The notes: generated by a model not told the origin, from the letters alone. A stretch of DNA of 16,703 nucleotides from Anaerolineae bacterium (GCA_020848855.1 JADLHH010000447.1:1-16703), one strand, 5' to 3'. Positions 1 through 7,501 are shown, counted from the stretch's first letter. Numbers and translations: made by a program.

Positions 1-711
1 CTGGGGGGAATCGCGCTGGCGCTGTTCATCCTGGCGGCGGTCTTTAACAGCGTCGCGCCGGGCGTGGTCTCCGAATCCACGCGCAGCAGCGTGCTGTTCC
101 AGGCGATCCCGTTCTTCATGGCGTTCGTCGGTATCATTCTGATCTTCGTGCTGCTGATCGTCATTGTCGCGCTGCGCTTCAACGGCAAAGTGCCGCTGCG
201 CACCTACAGGGGCATCGAGAACCTGACGATTGGCGGCATCATCTTCGGCACGGTTTGCCTGTTCAACCCGTGGAGCTTCGTTCCGTACCGCTACGGCTTT
301 CTGCTGCTGCTGATCTCTACGCTCGCGTTCATCCTGTGGAGTCACGTTGCTCCGCCGCGCGCCGCCGACGCCGACGTGCCGCCGCTCACCCGTCCCCAGA
401 TGATCGCCGGGCTGGTCGTCGGGCTGGTGGTGCTGGTGGTGCTGACAGCAGCAGCCGTCTCGGTCAACGGACCGGCTGAGCCATACGGGCTGCGCGAGCG
501 CGTCTGGAATTCCTACACGCCCGAACGCCAGGCGCAAGTGGCGGAAGCCGCCATCCAGCAGTTCAATACCGTCGAAATGCCGTTCCTGGTGATCTTCAAC
601 CTGTTTCCGGCGGCGCTGGCGTTTCTGGTCGTGCGCGAACTCGTCGGCGGCGCGCGCCGGCGTGAGTCAGCACCACCGCGAGTTGTTCCGGCGGTTGGCG
701 GGGGAGATTGA
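1..711 (+). CDS. Multi-pass membrane protein, unknown function (5' partial)
   Basis: The frame is open from the first base of the window, so the true start lies upstream; the GTG at 64 is an internal codon rather than a convincing start, because the codons before it (LGGIALALFILAAV) already encode a membrane segment. The visible 236 residues hold about six hydrophobic stretches, near residues 1-17, 36-57, 73-90, 96-112, 134-152 and 194-212, with a short Arg- and Pro-rich tail. I do not recognise the family. No catalytic motif or transporter signature is visible. The stop at 709-711 is only 3 bases from the next start and its last codons overlap that gene's ribosome binding site, so it is probably co-transcribed with the TIM-barrel gene. 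Whether it shares the catabolic role of the downstream genes is unknown. Confidence 0.7.
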   Translation: MGGIALALFILAAVFNSVAPGVVSESTRSSVLFQAIPFFMAFVGIILIFVLLIVIVALRFNGKVPLRTYRGIENLTIGGIIFGTVCLFNPWSFVPYRYGFLLLLISTLAFILWSHVAPPRAADADVPPLTRPQMIAGLVVGLVVLVVLTAAAVSVNGPAEPYGLRERVWNSYTPERQAQVAEAAIQQFNTVEMPFLVIFNLFPAALAFLVVRELVGGARRRESAPPRVVPAVGGGD

Positions 712-714
712 TCG

Positions 715-1545
715 ATGGCGATACTGCGCGGTGAAATACTCCGGCGGCTGCACGCCCAGCGCGCTGCCGGCAAGCCGATCATCGGGACAGGCGCGGGCAC
801 AGGCATTTCCGCCAGGTTCGAGGAAGCGGGCGGCAGCGACCTGATCATCATCTACAACTCCGGGCGCTACCGTATGGCGGGGCGCGGCTCGCTGGCGGGC
901 TTGATGGCTTACGGCGACGCCAACGCCATCGTCATGGAGATGGGCGGCGAAGTGCTGCCGGTCGTCCGGGATACGCCGGTGCTGGCGGGTGTCAACGGAA
1001 CCGACCCGTTCCGGCTGATGCCCGTGTTTCTGCGGCAGGTGCGCGACGCGGGTTTCTCTGGCGTGCAGAACTTCCCGACCATCGGCTTGTTCGACGGCGT
1101 GATGCGCATCAATCTCGAAGCGACCGGCATGGGCTACGACAAAGAAGTCGAGATGATCCGTATCGCCCACGACATGGATTTGTTCACGTCGCCCTACGTC
1201 TTCAATGTCGACGAGGCGCGGGCGATGGTCGAGGCGGGCGGCGACCTGATCGTCTGCCACGTCGGGCTGACGACGGCGGGCAGCATCGGCGCGGGGCACG
1301 CCATGACGCTCGACCAGGCGGCGGACAGGGTCAACGAGATTGCCGCTGCCGTGTGGACTATCGACCGCGAGCGGCTGGTCATCTGTCACGGCGGTCCGTT
1401 CGACGAGCCAGAGAACGTCGCGCTTGCGCTGCCGAAGATGCCGGGGATTGCCGGGTTTTACGGCGCATCGAGCGCCGAGCGCCTGCCGACCGAGCGCGCC
1501 ATACGGGCACAGGTCGAGGCATTCAAATCGCTGAAATTGCATTAG
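715..1545 (+). CDS. Phosphoenolpyruvate hydrolase-family TIM-barrel protein (Tm-1 C-terminal-half type)
   Basis: The 276-residue protein matches the family annotated as PEP hydrolase / TIM-barrel signal transduction protein. Recognisable features are the N-terminal IIGTGAGTGISARFEEAGGSD strand-loop (from about residue 22), IYNSGRYRMAGRGSLAGL (46-63), the NFPTIGLFDG segment (119-128), CHVGLTTAGSIG (181-192) and the C-terminal ICHGGPF and GFYGASS (248-254) phosphate-loop-like turns. The length is normal for the family. The biochemical role is poorly established; the family name comes from domain annotation, so hydrolysis of PEP should not be taken as shown here. In plants the same barrel is the C-terminal half of Tm-1, and the N-terminal half is encoded as its own gene at 2594-3823. 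The start ATG at 715 is preceded by GGGGAGA at 701-707, in good Shine-Dalgarno position. Confidence 0.88.
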   Translation: MAILRGEILRRLHAQRAAGKPIIGTGAGTGISARFEEAGGSDLIIIYNSGRYRMAGRGSLAGLMAYGDANAIVMEMGGEVLPVVRDTPVLAGVNGTDPFRLMPVFLRQVRDAGFSGVQNFPTIGLFDGVMRINLEATGMGYDKEVEMIRIAHDMDLFTSPYVFNVDEARAMVEAGGDLIVCHVGLTTAGSIGAGHAMTLDQAADRVNEIAAAVWTIDRERLVICHGGPFDEPENVALALPKMPGIAGFYGASSAERLPTERAIRAQVEAFKSLKLH

Positions 1546-1565
1546 CAGAACCGCTTTGGGTTCTG
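1546..1565 (+). repeat. Inverted repeat, 7-bp stem with 6-base loop
   Basis: CAGAACC at 1546-1552 pairs perfectly with GGTTCTG at 1559-1565 around the loop GCTTTG. It begins directly after the stop codon of the TIM-barrel gene and abuts a second stem-loop. It could mark or protect the 3' end of that transcript; no T-run follows. Confidence 0.6.
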
Positions 1566-1588
1566 TAGGGGCGCACGGCAGTGCGCCC
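1565..1588. repeat. GTAGGGGC stem-loop repeat, copy 1
   Basis: GTAGGGGC leads into a perfect 8-bp stem, GGGCGCAC (1569-1576) with GTGCGCCC (1581-1588), closed by the 4-base loop GGCA. The same layout, with the same stem and loop GGCT, recurs at 8299-8321, and a compensated variant at 8348-8370, so this is a dispersed family rather than a chance palindrome. Confidence 0.8.
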
Positions 1589-1710
1589 ACCTTGCTTGAG
1601 GGAAGCTTTCATAGGGACGCGGTACGCTGCGCCCTTGCACGCCAATAAATCGGGCACGACACGGGTCAACCGTTTAATTGACAAAATCTATTCATTGAGG
1701 AGAGCTTGCT

Positions 1711-2592
1711 ATGAAAATTGGAATGCACAACTGGATGCGCCCGGAGCCGCTCGAAGTCACGCTCAAGCGGCTGCACGACCTCGGCTACAACGGCATCGAG
1801 ATCATGGGCGAGCCGCGCAAGTACGACGTGAAGGAAGTGCGCGCGCTGCTCGACAGGTATCAGCTTGAATGCTACGGCTCGGTCACCATCATGGTCGCCG
1901 GGCGCGACCTGATCCACGCCGACCCCTACTTCCGTGAAATGTCGATCCAGTACGCGAAGGAATGTGTCGATCTGGTCGGCGCGCTCGGCGGCAGCCTGCT
2001 CACGCTCGTGCCCAGTGAAGTCGGCAAGATCGTGGCGATGGCAGACCCCGAAACCGAGTGGGCGTGGGCGGTCGCCGGCATCCGCCAGATTGCCGAACAG
2101 GCGCGCAAGTACAACGTCCGCGTCGGTCTGGAGCCGCTCAACCGCTTCGAAACCAATTTCCTGAACCGCCACGATCAGGCGCTCAGGCTGGCGGAAGATG
2201 TCGGCATGGACAACGTCGGCGTGTGCCTCGACGCTTTCCACATCAACATCGAGGAAGCCGACCCGTATCAGGCGATTCTCAACACCGGTGCGCAGTTGGT
2301 CGATTTCCACGTCGCCGACAACAACCGCTTCCCGCCGGGCGGCGGCGCGATTGACTGGGCGAAGATGATTTCGACGCTCAGGCAGGCGGGCTACGACGGC
2401 TGGATCACCAGCGAATTCGTCGTGCCGCTGGATCGCTCGCCGCTGGCGACCAAGGACGAGGACGCCGGGACGACCGCCACCGACGCTGAACTCAAGTTCA
2501 TCCGCGATCACGGTAGCGACCTGATGAGCGATGCCGCCTATTCGAAGCACGTCGAAAATGCCGTCAAGCACCTCAGGGCGAGCGGCGCGTGA
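1711..2592 (+). CDS. Sugar phosphate isomerase/epimerase-like TIM barrel (D-tagatose/psicose 3-epimerase type)
   Basis: The 293-residue protein has the xylose-isomerase-like TIM-barrel fold. The four metal ligands expected in ketose 3-epimerases can be placed: E141 in GLEPLNRFE, D174 in CLDAFHINIEE, H200 in DFHVADNNR and E235 in ITSEFV. The PPGGGAIDW turn (208-216) after the histidine is also typical. It would be a soluble, divalent-metal-dependent enzyme that epimerises or isomerises a keto sugar or related hydroxy-keto acid; the true substrate is not readable, and hydroxypyruvate-isomerase-like activity is an alternative. The start ATG at 1711 has a strong Shine-Dalgarno, GAGGAGAG, ending 6 bases upstream. 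The Tm-1-like gene begins one base after its stop codon, which suggests translational coupling. Confidence 0.9.
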   Translation: MKIGMHNWMRPEPLEVTLKRLHDLGYNGIEIMGEPRKYDVKEVRALLDRYQLECYGSVTIMVAGRDLIHADPYFREMSIQYAKECVDLVGALGGSLLTLVPSEVGKIVAMADPETEWAWAVAGIRQIAEQARKYNVRVGLEPLNRFETNFLNRHDQALRLAEDVGMDNVGVCLDAFHINIEEADPYQAILNTGAQLVDFHVADNNRFPPGGGAIDWAKMISTLRQAGYDGWITSEFVVPLDRSPLATKDEDAGTTATDAELKFIRDHGSDLMSDAAYSKHVENAVKHLRASGA

Positions 2593-2593
2593 C

Positions 2594-3823
2594 ATGGCGA
2601 CCGTCCTCCTGATCGGCACGCTCGACACCAAAGGACCCGAAACGGCGTACCTGCGCGACCGCGTCCGCGAATTCGGCTGCGACGTGCTGGTGCTCGATTC
2701 GGGTATTCTGGGCGAAGCCGTCGGGATTGAAGCGGATTTCGACCGCCGCACCGTCGCCGAAGCCGCTGGATCGACCATCGACGCGCTGCGCAGTGCCGGG
2801 ACGCGCGGCAAAGCTGTCGAGGAGATGCTGAAGGGGGTACGCCGCATCACGCTCGACCTGTACGACGCGGGCAAGATACACGGCGTTGCTTCGCTGGGCG
2901 GCGCGGAAGGCGCGGTGCTGGCGGCGTCGGCGATGAAGGTGCTGCCGGTCGGCTTCCCCAAGCTGATCGTCTCGCCGCTGGCGTCGGGGCATCGCAAATT
3001 CGCCCCGTTCGTCGGCACGAAAGACGTGATGGTCATGCACTCGGTGGTGGACATCCTCGGCTTGAACCCGGTCAGCCGCGCCGTTTTTGACAGCGCCGCC
3101 GCCGCGATCGCTGGCATGGCGCAGACATATGCCCGCCGAGCAGCGGAAACCCCCGCCCGCAAAGCGGTCGCCGCGTCCATGCTCGGCAACACCACCCGCC
3201 CGCTCATGCACATCCGCCCGCAGGTCGAGGCGCTGGGGCTGGACTTCGTGATCTTCCACGCCAACGGCGTCGGCGGTCGCGCGATGGAAGAACTGATCGC
3301 GCAGGGGTATTTCGCCGCCGTGCTGGATTACACCCTGAGCGAGGTCGCCGGGTATATCGCCGGGGGGTTCCACAACGCCGGCGAAACGCGCCTTGACGCG
3401 GCGGCACAGGCGGGGATTCCGCAGGTGATCGTGCCCGGCTGCCTCGACTTCATGGTGTTCGGCGCGAAGGACGAAGTGCCGGAGCAGTTCCGCGACCGCC
3501 CGACGTACTACCACAACCCGGAATTCACGCTCGTGCGCCTGACGCCCGACGAGCAGCTTCGGGCGACGCAGTTTGTCGCCGACACGCTGAAACGGGCGAC
3601 GGGCGCGGTGACAGTGGTCGTGCCGCTGGGCGGCGGCTCGATCATGGATATCGACGGCGGCGAATTCTGGCTGCCGGAGACCAACCGGCGCTGCCGGGAC
3701 GCCCTGCGCGCCGCGCTCAAGCCGGAAATTGAATACCGCGAGGTCGACGCGCACATCAACGACCCGCGTTTTGCTGAAACCGCCCGTGATGCCTTGATCG
3801 GGCTGCTGGAACTGGAACGGTGA
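2594..3823 (+). CDS. Tm-1-like ATP-binding protein (UPF0261 family)
   Basis: The 409-residue protein is full length for the UPF0261 family. It starts MATVLLIGTLDTKGPE, with the diagnostic GTLDTKG at residues 8-14. Further family motifs are the Gly-rich LGGAEGA (101-107), the FHANGVGGRAMEEL segment (221-234), VPGCLDFMVFG and the C-terminal VPLGGGSIMDIDGGEFW loop. Structures of plant Tm-1, from general knowledge, show this domain binding nucleotide; the role of the bacterial members is unknown. I chose ATG 2594 over an in-frame ATG at 2531 because the upstream extension overlaps the epimerase gene by 62 bases and family members begin at this point. The stop of the epimerase lies at 2590-2592. 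The partner barrel domain of plant Tm-1 is encoded upstream at 715-1545. Confidence 0.92.
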   Translation: MATVLLIGTLDTKGPETAYLRDRVREFGCDVLVLDSGILGEAVGIEADFDRRTVAEAAGSTIDALRSAGTRGKAVEEMLKGVRRITLDLYDAGKIHGVASLGGAEGAVLAASAMKVLPVGFPKLIVSPLASGHRKFAPFVGTKDVMVMHSVVDILGLNPVSRAVFDSAAAAIAGMAQTYARRAAETPARKAVAASMLGNTTRPLMHIRPQVEALGLDFVIFHANGVGGRAMEELIAQGYFAAVLDYTLSEVAGYIAGGFHNAGETRLDAAAQAGIPQVIVPGCLDFMVFGAKDEVPEQFRDRPTYYHNPEFTLVRLTPDEQLRATQFVADTLKRATGAVTVVVPLGGGSIMDIDGGEFWLPETNRRCRDALRAALKPEIEYREVDAHINDPRFAETARDALIGLLELER

Positions 3824-3869
3824 TCGACTTCAGTAGGATTGACGGTCGAGTGGAAGGAAGACGGTGACG

Positions 3870-4760
3870 ATGACAGCTCGAACAACCAAATCTCTGGGAT
3901 TTCCCTCGTTCTGCCTCGGCGATCTCAGCTATGTCGACGTGCAGGCATATCTCAAGCACTCGGATACGATTCTGATCCCCAAAGCCAGCCTGGAGCAGCA
4001 CGGCCCGCACCTGCCGCTGTACTGCGACACCATCACCGCGACCGAAGTCGCCAGCCGCGCGGGCGAGGAAGCAGGCATCCTGTACACGCCGACGCTCTGG
4101 CTCGGCTATTCACCCCAGCACATGCGCGCCCCCGGCTTCGGCGCTGGGACGATCACGCTGCGGGCGGACACCTACCTGAATGTGCTGTACGACATCGGGC
4201 GCAGCCTGATTCATCACGGTTTCAACCGCCTGATCTTCGTCAACGGGCACGGCTCGAATGTCAAGGTGGTCGACCCGGTGCTGCGCCGCCTGCGCTACGA
4301 AACCGGCGCGCTGATCGCCTATTACAAGCCCTATGCCGAGCGCTACATTGGCATGTTGAAGGACGTGCTCGAAGGACCGGTGGAGGAAACGCCCGGCTGG
4401 CACGCCGGTGAGCTGGAAACCTCGCAGGTGTTGGCGCACAACCCCGATCTCGTCCGGCTCGACCGCGCCAAGACCGACAAGGCGCACGCGCCGGCATGGT
4501 TGGGCGAGGCGTGGGCGAAGAAGGACGGGATGCCTGACGCTGAATTCGAGGGTTACCAGTATTTCAACTTCCCGTTCGACCACGAGGAATTCACCGACTC
4601 CGGCGTGATGGGCGTCCCGCAGCGCGGCACTGCCGAGAAGGGCGAAACCGCCTTCAGCCGCTTCTCGACCCACCTGATCCACGCCGTCGAAGAACTCGAA
4701 AAGGTCGAAGTCAACGTCAGGAATCGCGACTGGACTGAGGGCAAAGCATGGCTGCCGTAA
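3870..4760 (+). CDS. Creatininase family protein
   Basis: The 296-residue protein has the creatininase fold signatures: SLEQHGPHLPLYCDT (residues 40-54), supplying E42, H44 and D53 as probable metal ligands; the VNGHGSN loop (124-130); and WHAGELETS (177-185), supplying H178 and a glutamate of the 181/183 pair. Family members are metal-dependent hydrolases of cyclic or linear amides, such as creatininase, 3-dehydro compounds in other branches and the MftE peptidase. Substrate specificity cannot be assigned. I chose ATG 3870 rather than GTG 3864 because AAGGAAG at 3854-3860 is then spaced 9 bases away instead of 3. Its last 13 bases overlap the FAD oxidase gene in another frame, a strong sign that the two are translated together. 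Confidence 0.9.
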   Translation: MTARTTKSLGFPSFCLGDLSYVDVQAYLKHSDTILIPKASLEQHGPHLPLYCDTITATEVASRAGEEAGILYTPTLWLGYSPQHMRAPGFGAGTITLRADTYLNVLYDIGRSLIHHGFNRLIFVNGHGSNVKVVDPVLRRLRYETGALIAYYKPYAERYIGMLKDVLEGPVEETPGWHAGELETSQVLAHNPDLVRLDRAKTDKAHAPAWLGEAWAKKDGMPDAEFEGYQYFNFPFDHEEFTDSGVMGVPQRGTAEKGETAFSRFSTHLIHAVEELEKVEVNVRNRDWTEGKAWLP

Positions 4761-6181
4761 GCGCGGTCGATCTGCTTCAGCCGCTCGAACGGATCGTCGG
4801 CGCGGCGAGTGTCACCGCCCAGCCGGAAGCGCTCGTGGCATATGCTGGCGACCAGTGGTGGTACGCCATCGCCGCCGCTGCCGCGAACCAGCCGGTTAGC
4901 CGCCCCGACCTCGTCGTCAAGCCCACCATGCCGGAGCAGGTCGCCGAGATCGTGCGGCTGGCGAACGCGCGCGGCGTGCCGATCACCCCCTGGGGCGGGG
5001 GCAGCGGCGTGCAGGGTGCTGCCAATGCCGACCGGGGCGGCATCATCCTTGACCTGCGCGCCATGAGCCGCGTCCGCCATCTCGACGAGAAATCGCTGAT
5101 CTGCGAAGTCGAAGCCGGCAAGAACATCCGCGACTTCGAAGCCGAACTCAACGCGCAGGGCTTGTCGTTCACCCACTATCCTGCGTCGGCGGAATGGGCG
5201 ACCATCGGCGGATCGATTGCGGCGCGCGGCTCAGGCGTGATTTCGACCAAGTACGGCAAGATCGAAGACCACGTCCTCAGCCTCGAATTCGTCACGCCCA
5301 CCGGCGAGATCGTCCACACGCCGAGCGTGCCGCGCCACGCCGCCGGACCGGAGCTGACGCAGCTACTGGTCGGCGCGGAAGGTGTGTTCGGCATCATCAC
5401 GGCGGCGCGCGTGCGGCTGCGGCTGCTGCCGAAGCACCGGGTGTTCGTCGTCGCCGCCTTCAAAAATCTGGGGGATGGCATCGAAGCCGGGCGGTGCATC
5501 ATGACCACCGGGCTAAAGCCTGCCGTCATGCGCCTGTACGACGCCGAAGCCGCTTCGCATAGTCTCGCGCGGGCAGTGGAAACCCCGCTGCCGAACCCGA
5601 CTAACGTCATGATGTTCGACGGCGAATATCCCGATCTGGTCGAGCTGGAAGCAGAAAAAGCCGTCGGGATTTGCATGGCGCAGGGCGGCAAACTGCTTCC
5701 GGCGGCGATTGGCGCGACCTGGTGGGAGCGGCGCTACGTCTTCTACTATCCGCCCTATGCCCCTGAACTGCCGAGCATCTGGGGCACGCTCGACGTGGTC
5801 GCCGACTTCGAGCATATCGAGGCGGTCTACCACGCCGCGACCGATGCCATCCGTGCCGCCTGTCCGCCGGAGTGGAATCTCTCGCTGACCACCCACTTCT
5901 CGCACTGGTACGAGTGGGGATCGATGATCTACGCCCGCATGAAAATCCCCACCGGACCCGCCGACCTCGCCGAAGCGACGGCGCTGCACGACCGGTTGTT
6001 CCGGGCGGGCGTCGAAGCGTCGCTGGCGGCGGGCGCGGTGCTGAACGATCATCACGGCGTCGGGCTGCGGCTGCTGCCGTACATGCCCGCCCAATACGGG
6101 GCAGGGCTGGACGCGCTTTCGCGCATCAAACGGGCGCTTGATCCGAACGGGATTCTGTGCCCCGGCAAGCTGGGGTTGTGA
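4748..6181 (+). CDS. FAD-binding oxidase/dehydrogenase (GlcD/AGPS-like, VAO-PCMH family)
   Basis: The 477-residue flavoprotein has an N-terminal FAD_binding_4 domain with the pyrophosphate loop PWGGGSGVQG (residues 81-90), TIGGSIAARGSG (152-163), STKYGKIEDHVLSLE (166-180) and GAEGVFGIITAA (209-220). A C-terminal FAD-oxidase_C domain follows, ending in DPNGILCPGKL (465-475). The C-terminal part resembles alkyldihydroxyacetonephosphate synthase and D-2-hydroxyacid dehydrogenases: HFSHWYEWGSMIYARM (383-398) and a histidine pair in LNDHHGVG (432-439). It would oxidise a 2-hydroxy acid or similar compound; I see no Cys motif for FeS clusters and no GlcE/GlcF partner here. The start overlaps the creatininase gene by 13 bases; GAGGG at 4737-4741 is its ribosome binding site. 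Because AGPS proper is a lipid enzyme, the assignment to acid oxidation is inference. Confidence 0.88.
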   Translation: MAAVSAVDLLQPLERIVGAASVTAQPEALVAYAGDQWWYAIAAAAANQPVSRPDLVVKPTMPEQVAEIVRLANARGVPITPWGGGSGVQGAANADRGGIILDLRAMSRVRHLDEKSLICEVEAGKNIRDFEAELNAQGLSFTHYPASAEWATIGGSIAARGSGVISTKYGKIEDHVLSLEFVTPTGEIVHTPSVPRHAAGPELTQLLVGAEGVFGIITAARVRLRLLPKHRVFVVAAFKNLGDGIEAGRCIMTTGLKPAVMRLYDAEAASHSLARAVETPLPNPTNVMMFDGEYPDLVELEAEKAVGICMAQGGKLLPAAIGATWWERRYVFYYPPYAPELPSIWGTLDVVADFEHIEAVYHAATDAIRAACPPEWNLSLTTHFSHWYEWGSMIYARMKIPTGPADLAEATALHDRLFRAGVEASLAAGAVLNDHHGVGLRLLPYMPAQYGAGLDALSRIKRALDPNGILCPGKLGL

Positions 6182-6203
6182 TGCCGCTGCGACACGGCAT
6201 GTT

Positions 6204-6223
6204 GTAGGGGCACTGCCTCGCCC
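6204..6223. repeat. GTAGGGGC repeat, degenerate copy
   Basis: GTAGGGGC at 6204-6211 is followed by a damaged arm, ACTGCCTC then GCCC, so only GGGC (6208-6211) and GCCC (6220-6223) can still pair. It sits just after the stop of the FAD oxidase and before the next promoter, the same kind of position as the intact copies. Confidence 0.45.
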
Positions 6224-6244
6224 GTGATGCCGCCGTCGATTTGC

Positions 6245-6273
6245 TTGACGCCTTTCTCGCGCCGGACTACACT
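6245..6273 (+). promoter_or_regulatory. Candidate sigma70-type promoter for the decarboxylase genes
   Basis: TTGACG (6245-6250, 5 of 6 to consensus) and TACACT (6268-6273, 4 of 6) are separated by exactly 17 bases. Transcription would begin near 6280, giving a leader of about 35 bases before the ATG at 6315. It lies in the largest gap of the second half of the plus block and would make the decarboxylase-cyclase genes a separate unit from the genes ending at 6181. Confidence 0.5.
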
Positions 6274-6314
6274 ATCGCCCCTCACAAATAACCAATCTCG
6301 ACGGGGAGCCTGGC

Positions 6315-6824
6315 ATGACGGTCTCGCTGGATAATTCCAGGGCGGTCTATCAGGGCATCAAGGACGCCGGAATCCGGTTCATTTCGGCGCTGCCGGAAAC
6401 CTGGCTCGTCTACCTGCTGCAGATGGCGGAAGACGACCCGGAGATGTGCCTGATCGAGGTCGCCAAAGAGGAAGAAGCCATCGGCATCGCCGTCGGCGCG
6501 CACTTCGCCGGGCAGCCGAACCTGCTGCTCATGCAGAATCACGGCTTTCTGGGGTCGATTAACGGCATTGTCTCGCTGGCGATGCTCTACCGCGTGCCGC
6601 TGTGCATGTTGATCGCACATCGCGGGCACATGGGCGAGCCGTACCCCTGGCACACGCAGGGCGGTATCGTCACCGAGCCGGTGCTGCGCGCGCTCGGCAT
6701 CCCGTTCGACTACGCTCGCGACCCGGCGAAGGTCGGCAGGCAGATCAGGCAGGCGCACATCTACTCGCAGAGTTCACTGTCGCCGGTCGCGCTGCTGCTC
6801 TCGCGTGATCTGATGGAGGATTGA
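6315..6824 (+). CDS. Thiamine-diphosphate decarboxylase alpha subunit (sulfopyruvate decarboxylase ComD-like)
   Basis: The 169-residue protein is a stand-alone pyrimidine-binding (TPP_enzyme_N) domain, the length of ComD-type subunits. It shows ALPETWLVYLL (residues 25-35), VAKEEEAIGIAVGAHFAG (49-66), in which E52 aligns with the glutamate that activates the cofactor, LLMQNHGFLGSINGI (71-85), and IAHRGHMGE (100-108). The enzyme needs the beta subunit encoded next door. ComDE decarboxylates sulfopyruvate in coenzyme M synthesis; relatives act on phosphonopyruvate. No other coenzyme M or phosphonate gene is present, so the oxo-acid substrate here is open. GGGGAG at 6303-6308 is the ribosome binding site for ATG 6315. 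The stop at 6822-6824 is 2 bases from the beta start. Confidence 0.9.
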   Translation: MTVSLDNSRAVYQGIKDAGIRFISALPETWLVYLLQMAEDDPEMCLIEVAKEEEAIGIAVGAHFAGQPNLLLMQNHGFLGSINGIVSLAMLYRVPLCMLIAHRGHMGEPYPWHTQGGIVTEPVLRALGIPFDYARDPAKVGRQIRQAHIYSQSSLSPVALLLSRDLMED

Positions 6825-6826
6825 CG

Positions 6827-7411
6827 ATGAAGCGCGCCAAGTGCATCGAAGCCATCTACCCGGAACTGCAGGACAAGCTGGTCGTGACCATCATGGGGGC
6901 GTGCGCGCAGGAATTGTACGATCTCGGTCACTGCGAGAATTTCTTCTATTTACAGCACGCGATGGGCTTGGCGTCGTCGATTGGCTTGGGGCTGGCGCTC
7001 AACCTGCCGGACGAGAAAATCGTCGTGCTCGACGGCGACGGCTCGCTGCTGATGAACCTGGGCACGCTGACGACGCTGGCGCGCTACCGCCCGCCGAACC
7101 TGACGCACATCGTCTTCGACAACGGCAGCCTGCTTTCGACCGGCGGCTTCGCCTCGCACACGACCAGCGGCGTCACCGACCTCGCCGCAATCGCGCGCGG
7201 AGCGGGCGTGCCGAACGTCGCTTCGGTGACGACGCCGATGGATTTCGTCGGTGCAGTGGCAGACGCCTTCGAGCGCGCCGAACTCAGCGTGGTCGTGGCG
7301 AAAGTCGAAGCCGTCGGACCGGATCACTTCGGCATGGATTTGAAGCTGCCGGAGAATGCCTTCCAGTTCGAGCGCTACATTCGAGAGAAACAAAGGCGCG
7401 TCAGAAGTTAA
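6827..7411 (+). CDS. Thiamine-diphosphate decarboxylase beta subunit (sulfopyruvate decarboxylase ComE-like)
   Basis: The 194-residue protein is the diphosphate-binding (TPP_enzyme_C) half. The cofactor motif begins at G70-D71-G72 in VVLDGDGSLLMNLG and ends at D98-N99 in IVFDNGSLLSTGG (95-107), the Mg-diphosphate site. FYLQHAMGLASSIGLGLAL (40-58) is the conserved segment before it. I chose ATG 6827 rather than TTG 6821 because GGAGGA (6815-6820) is then correctly spaced at 6 bases and the TTG would overlap the alpha stop. With the alpha subunit it makes one heteromeric decarboxylase acting on a 2-oxo acid. The C-terminus ends in a basic tail, REKQRRVRS. Confidence 0.9.
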   Translation: MKRAKCIEAIYPELQDKLVVTIMGACAQELYDLGHCENFFYLQHAMGLASSIGLGLALNLPDEKIVVLDGDGSLLMNLGTLTTLARYRPPNLTHIVFDNGSLLSTGGFASHTTSGVTDLAAIARGAGVPNVASVTTPMDFVGAVADAFERAELSVVVAKVEAVGPDHFGMDLKLPENAFQFERYIREKQRRVRS

Positions 7412-7451
7412 ACGTGACAGGTTAAATGCGATTACGGAGCGCGTTGTTTTT

Positions 7452-7480
7452 ACTTTTAACTTTCTACCTTTAACTTTTAA
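7452..7480. repeat. T-rich TTTAACTTT word repeat in the spacer before the cyclase gene
   Basis: The 90-base gap 7412-7501 carries three near-copies of a CTTTTAAC/CCTTTAAC word in succession, in a sharply AT-rich patch against high-GC surroundings. The same words, in both orientations, fill the spacer at 9555-9624. The ribosome binding site AGGAG at 7492-7496 follows. Confidence 0.6.
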
Positions 7481-7501
7481 CTATCTTTTTCAGGAGTTCC
7501 C

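Larger units (their letters stand above)
1546..1710. other. Intergenic spacer with stem-loops between two TIM-barrel genes
   Basis: This 165-base gap holds no gene. It carries two adjoining perfect stem-loops (1546-1565 and 1569-1588), a degenerate relative near 1612-1634 (AGGGACGCGG...GCGCCC) and another fragment near 1651-1664 (GGGCACGACACGG). The last 15 bases before 1711 hold the ribosome binding site GAGGAGAG of the epimerase gene. Neither stem is followed by a T-run, so these look like RNA structures or repeat insertions rather than intrinsic terminators. Confidence 0.6.

Noticed and set aside
1673..1683. TTTAAT and TTGACA upstream of the epimerase gene as promoter elements
   Set aside because: The perfect TTGACA has no -10 hexamer at 15-19 bases before the start codon, and TTTAAT has no -35 at the right distance; left uncalled.
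1666..3264. Long open frame on the minus strand, over 500 codons, antisense to the epimerase and Tm-1-like genes
   Set aside because: It lies wholly opposite two well-supported genes, has no recognisable domain and a composition rich in Arg, His and Ser as expected from the reverse frame of high-GC coding DNA.
2573..3754. Second antisense open frame, nearly 400 codons, opposite the Tm-1-like gene
   Set aside because: Same grounds: opposite a conserved protein, Arg/His/Asp-rich, no family signal.
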